This document shows, piece by piece, positions 63,107 through 64,000 of a DNA stretch of 64,000 nt (the first letter of the stretch is position 1; each line of letters begins with the position of its first letter). The translations under genes and the position numbers were made by a program. The stretch comes from Myxococcales bacterium (GTDB taxonomy: Bacteria > Myxococcota_A > Polyangia > Polyangiales > Ga0077539): positions 1 through 64,000 of the forward strand of contig JAEUKH010000021.1 of assembly GCA_016792845.1 (NCBI GenBank), given 5' to 3'. Under the pieces are notes generated by a model. That model was not told where the DNA came from. It worked only from the letters and a program-made list of their open reading frames with translations, and ran no database searches.

Positions 63107-63223
63107 GGTCTGCGGCGTCTTCGCACACTCTCCGCGCAGAGCTGAAATTTGTGTTGAAGGTGCTGCGGCGCGGCGTGCTGTGCGGTTGTGCTGTCAGGGG
63201 TGTTGTGAGACACCCACGCGGCA

Positions 63224-64000
63224 GTGAAGCACATTCATTTGATCGGCGTGGCAGGCACCGGGATGGGGGCCTTCGCGGGGCTCCTCAAGGCCGCCGGATA
63301 CAGGGTCACCGGGAGCGACGTGGCGTTCTATCCGCCGATGGGCGACATGCTCAAGGCCTGGGGGGTCGAGACCCTCGAAGGCTACGACGCTGCGCATCTG
63401 GCGTCGGGCCCAGACTGCGTGGTGGTGGGCAACGTGTGTCGCCGCGACAACCCCGAGGCCAGGGCGGCCATCGACGGGGGGCTGGCGTATCGCTCATTCC
63501 CCAAGGCGTTGGGCGAGCTGTTTCTTGCGACGCGCCGCTCGTTCGTGGTGGCGGGCACACACGGCAAGACCACCACCACGGCGCTGGTCTCGTGGCTCCT
63601 CTCTGCCCTCGGGATGGACCCGTCGTTCCTCGTTGGGGGGGTGACCCGCAACTTTGATTCGAGCTTCAGGCTCGGCAAGGGCGGGGCTTTTGTGGTCGAA
63701 GGCGACGAGTATGATTCGGCGTTCTTTGAAAAGATCCCGAAGTTCTGGTCGTATCGCGCGCAGTGCGCGATCTTGACCAGCGTCGAGCACGATCACATCG
63801 ACATCTACCCCGACCCCGCGTCGTACCTCGACGCGTTTCGGGGCTTCGTCTCGCGGCTCCCGCCCGACGGGCTCCTGGTCGCGCACTGCGACCCTGCGGT
63901 GGTCGAAATCGCCCGCAAGGCGCCGTGTAAAGTTGTCTATTACGGGTTGACCACCGACCGGGCGCCCGAGGGCGTGGTGCCGTCGTGGCAAGCGGCGCCC
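63224..64000 (+). CDS. mpl: UDP-MurNAc:L-alanyl-gamma-D-glutamyl-meso-DAP ligase (3' end outside window)
   Basis: Open from the GTG at 63224 to the window edge, 259 codons. KHIHLIGVAGTGMGAFAGLLKAAGYRVTGSD, YPPMGDML, VVVGNVCRRDNPE, AGTHGKTTTT (ATP site), FLVGGVTRNFDSSFRLG, EGDEYDSAFFEK and EHDHIDIYPD follow Mpl and separate it from MurC (YPPM, GNxxxRxNPE, DEYDxAFFxK). It attaches recycled murein tripeptide to UDP-MurNAc. Divergent from tmk with 117 bp between. Confidence 0.95.
   Translation, partial: MKHIHLIGVAGTGMGAFAGLLKAAGYRVTGSDVAFYPPMGDMLKAWGVETLEGYDAAHLASGPDCVVVGNVCRRDNPEARAAIDGGLAYRSFPKALGELFLATRRSFVVAGTHGKTTTTALVSWLLSALGMDPSFLVGGVTRNFDSSFRLGKGGAFVVEGDEYDSAFFEKIPKFWSYRAQCAILTSVEHDHIDIYPDPASYLDAFRGFVSRLPPDGLLVAHCDPAVVEIARKAPCKVVYYGLTTDRAPEGVVPSWQAAP

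Overview
The window is GC-rich (roughly 70 % by eye) and looks like the chromosome of a member of the Myxococcota, probably near Polyangiales/Sandaracinaceae rather than Myxococcus itself. Supporting signs are membrane-anchored Ser/Thr protein kinases, lipoproteins with CNGLDDNCNG and HCGACG cysteine repeats, a GltJ/AgmX-like zinc-ribbon/GYF/TonB-like protein, a myxobacterial-type retron reverse transcriptase, and many GTGA or TTGA stop/start overlaps. No rRNA, tRNA or CRISPR array was recognised.

Layout. 1-4.3 kb is accessory: three minus-strand paralogues share a leader (MKSFEIAPK...) but have unrelated C-terminal parts. Near-identical upstream DNA and a decayed IS5-type transposase lie among them. 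4.7-21 kb carries a Ser/Thr kinase, a moaA-xdhC-NRDE operon, a divergent STT3-like oligosaccharyltransferase, glgC, dnaB, a cysQ-like phosphatase, lipoproteins and a second kinase with a PEGA-like tail. 20.8-22.9 kb holds two outer-membrane-barrel paralogues, one with a nonsense codon in its signal peptide. 23-29.6 kb holds a HEAT-repeat/aldo-keto-reductase fusion, a retron (structured msr-msd region plus RT) and an overlapping leucine-rich-repeat gene. 29.7-37.4 kb holds two paired sets of surface or membrane paralogues. 37.4-41.8 kb has prepilin peptidase, a TPR protein, an MBL-fold protein and a MATE transporter. 42-48.5 kb has a bacterial WGR-PARP and an overlapping three-gene run ending in a histidine kinase. 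48.6-64 kb is mostly housekeeping or regulatory: comEA-like, hisG-murA, a GltJ-like protein, ald, a second histidine kinase, a Nudix protein, tmk and mpl (running off the end).

The most unusual signal is a dispersed interrupted palindrome, YTGAC-N5-GTCAR (best form TTGAC-N5-GTCAA). I found 31 copies, plus one with a 7-bp spacer, between 21,864 and 47,047, and none in the 21.8 kb to the left or the 17 kb to the right. Most copies lie inside genes, where they are read as Asp-x-x-Ser with Ser written TCA. Two copies supply the stop codon of a gene and one supplies a TTG start. Copies occupy the same places in paralogues. This looks like selection on DNA over a bounded domain of about 25 kb, resembling in form the matS (GTGAC-N3-GTCAC) chromosome-organising site but far denser. 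Its function is unknown.

The second notable system is a retron whose ncRNA can be folded by eye: a1/a2 pairing, a TAGC branch context, msr hairpins and a long msd hairpin just before a 481-residue RT.
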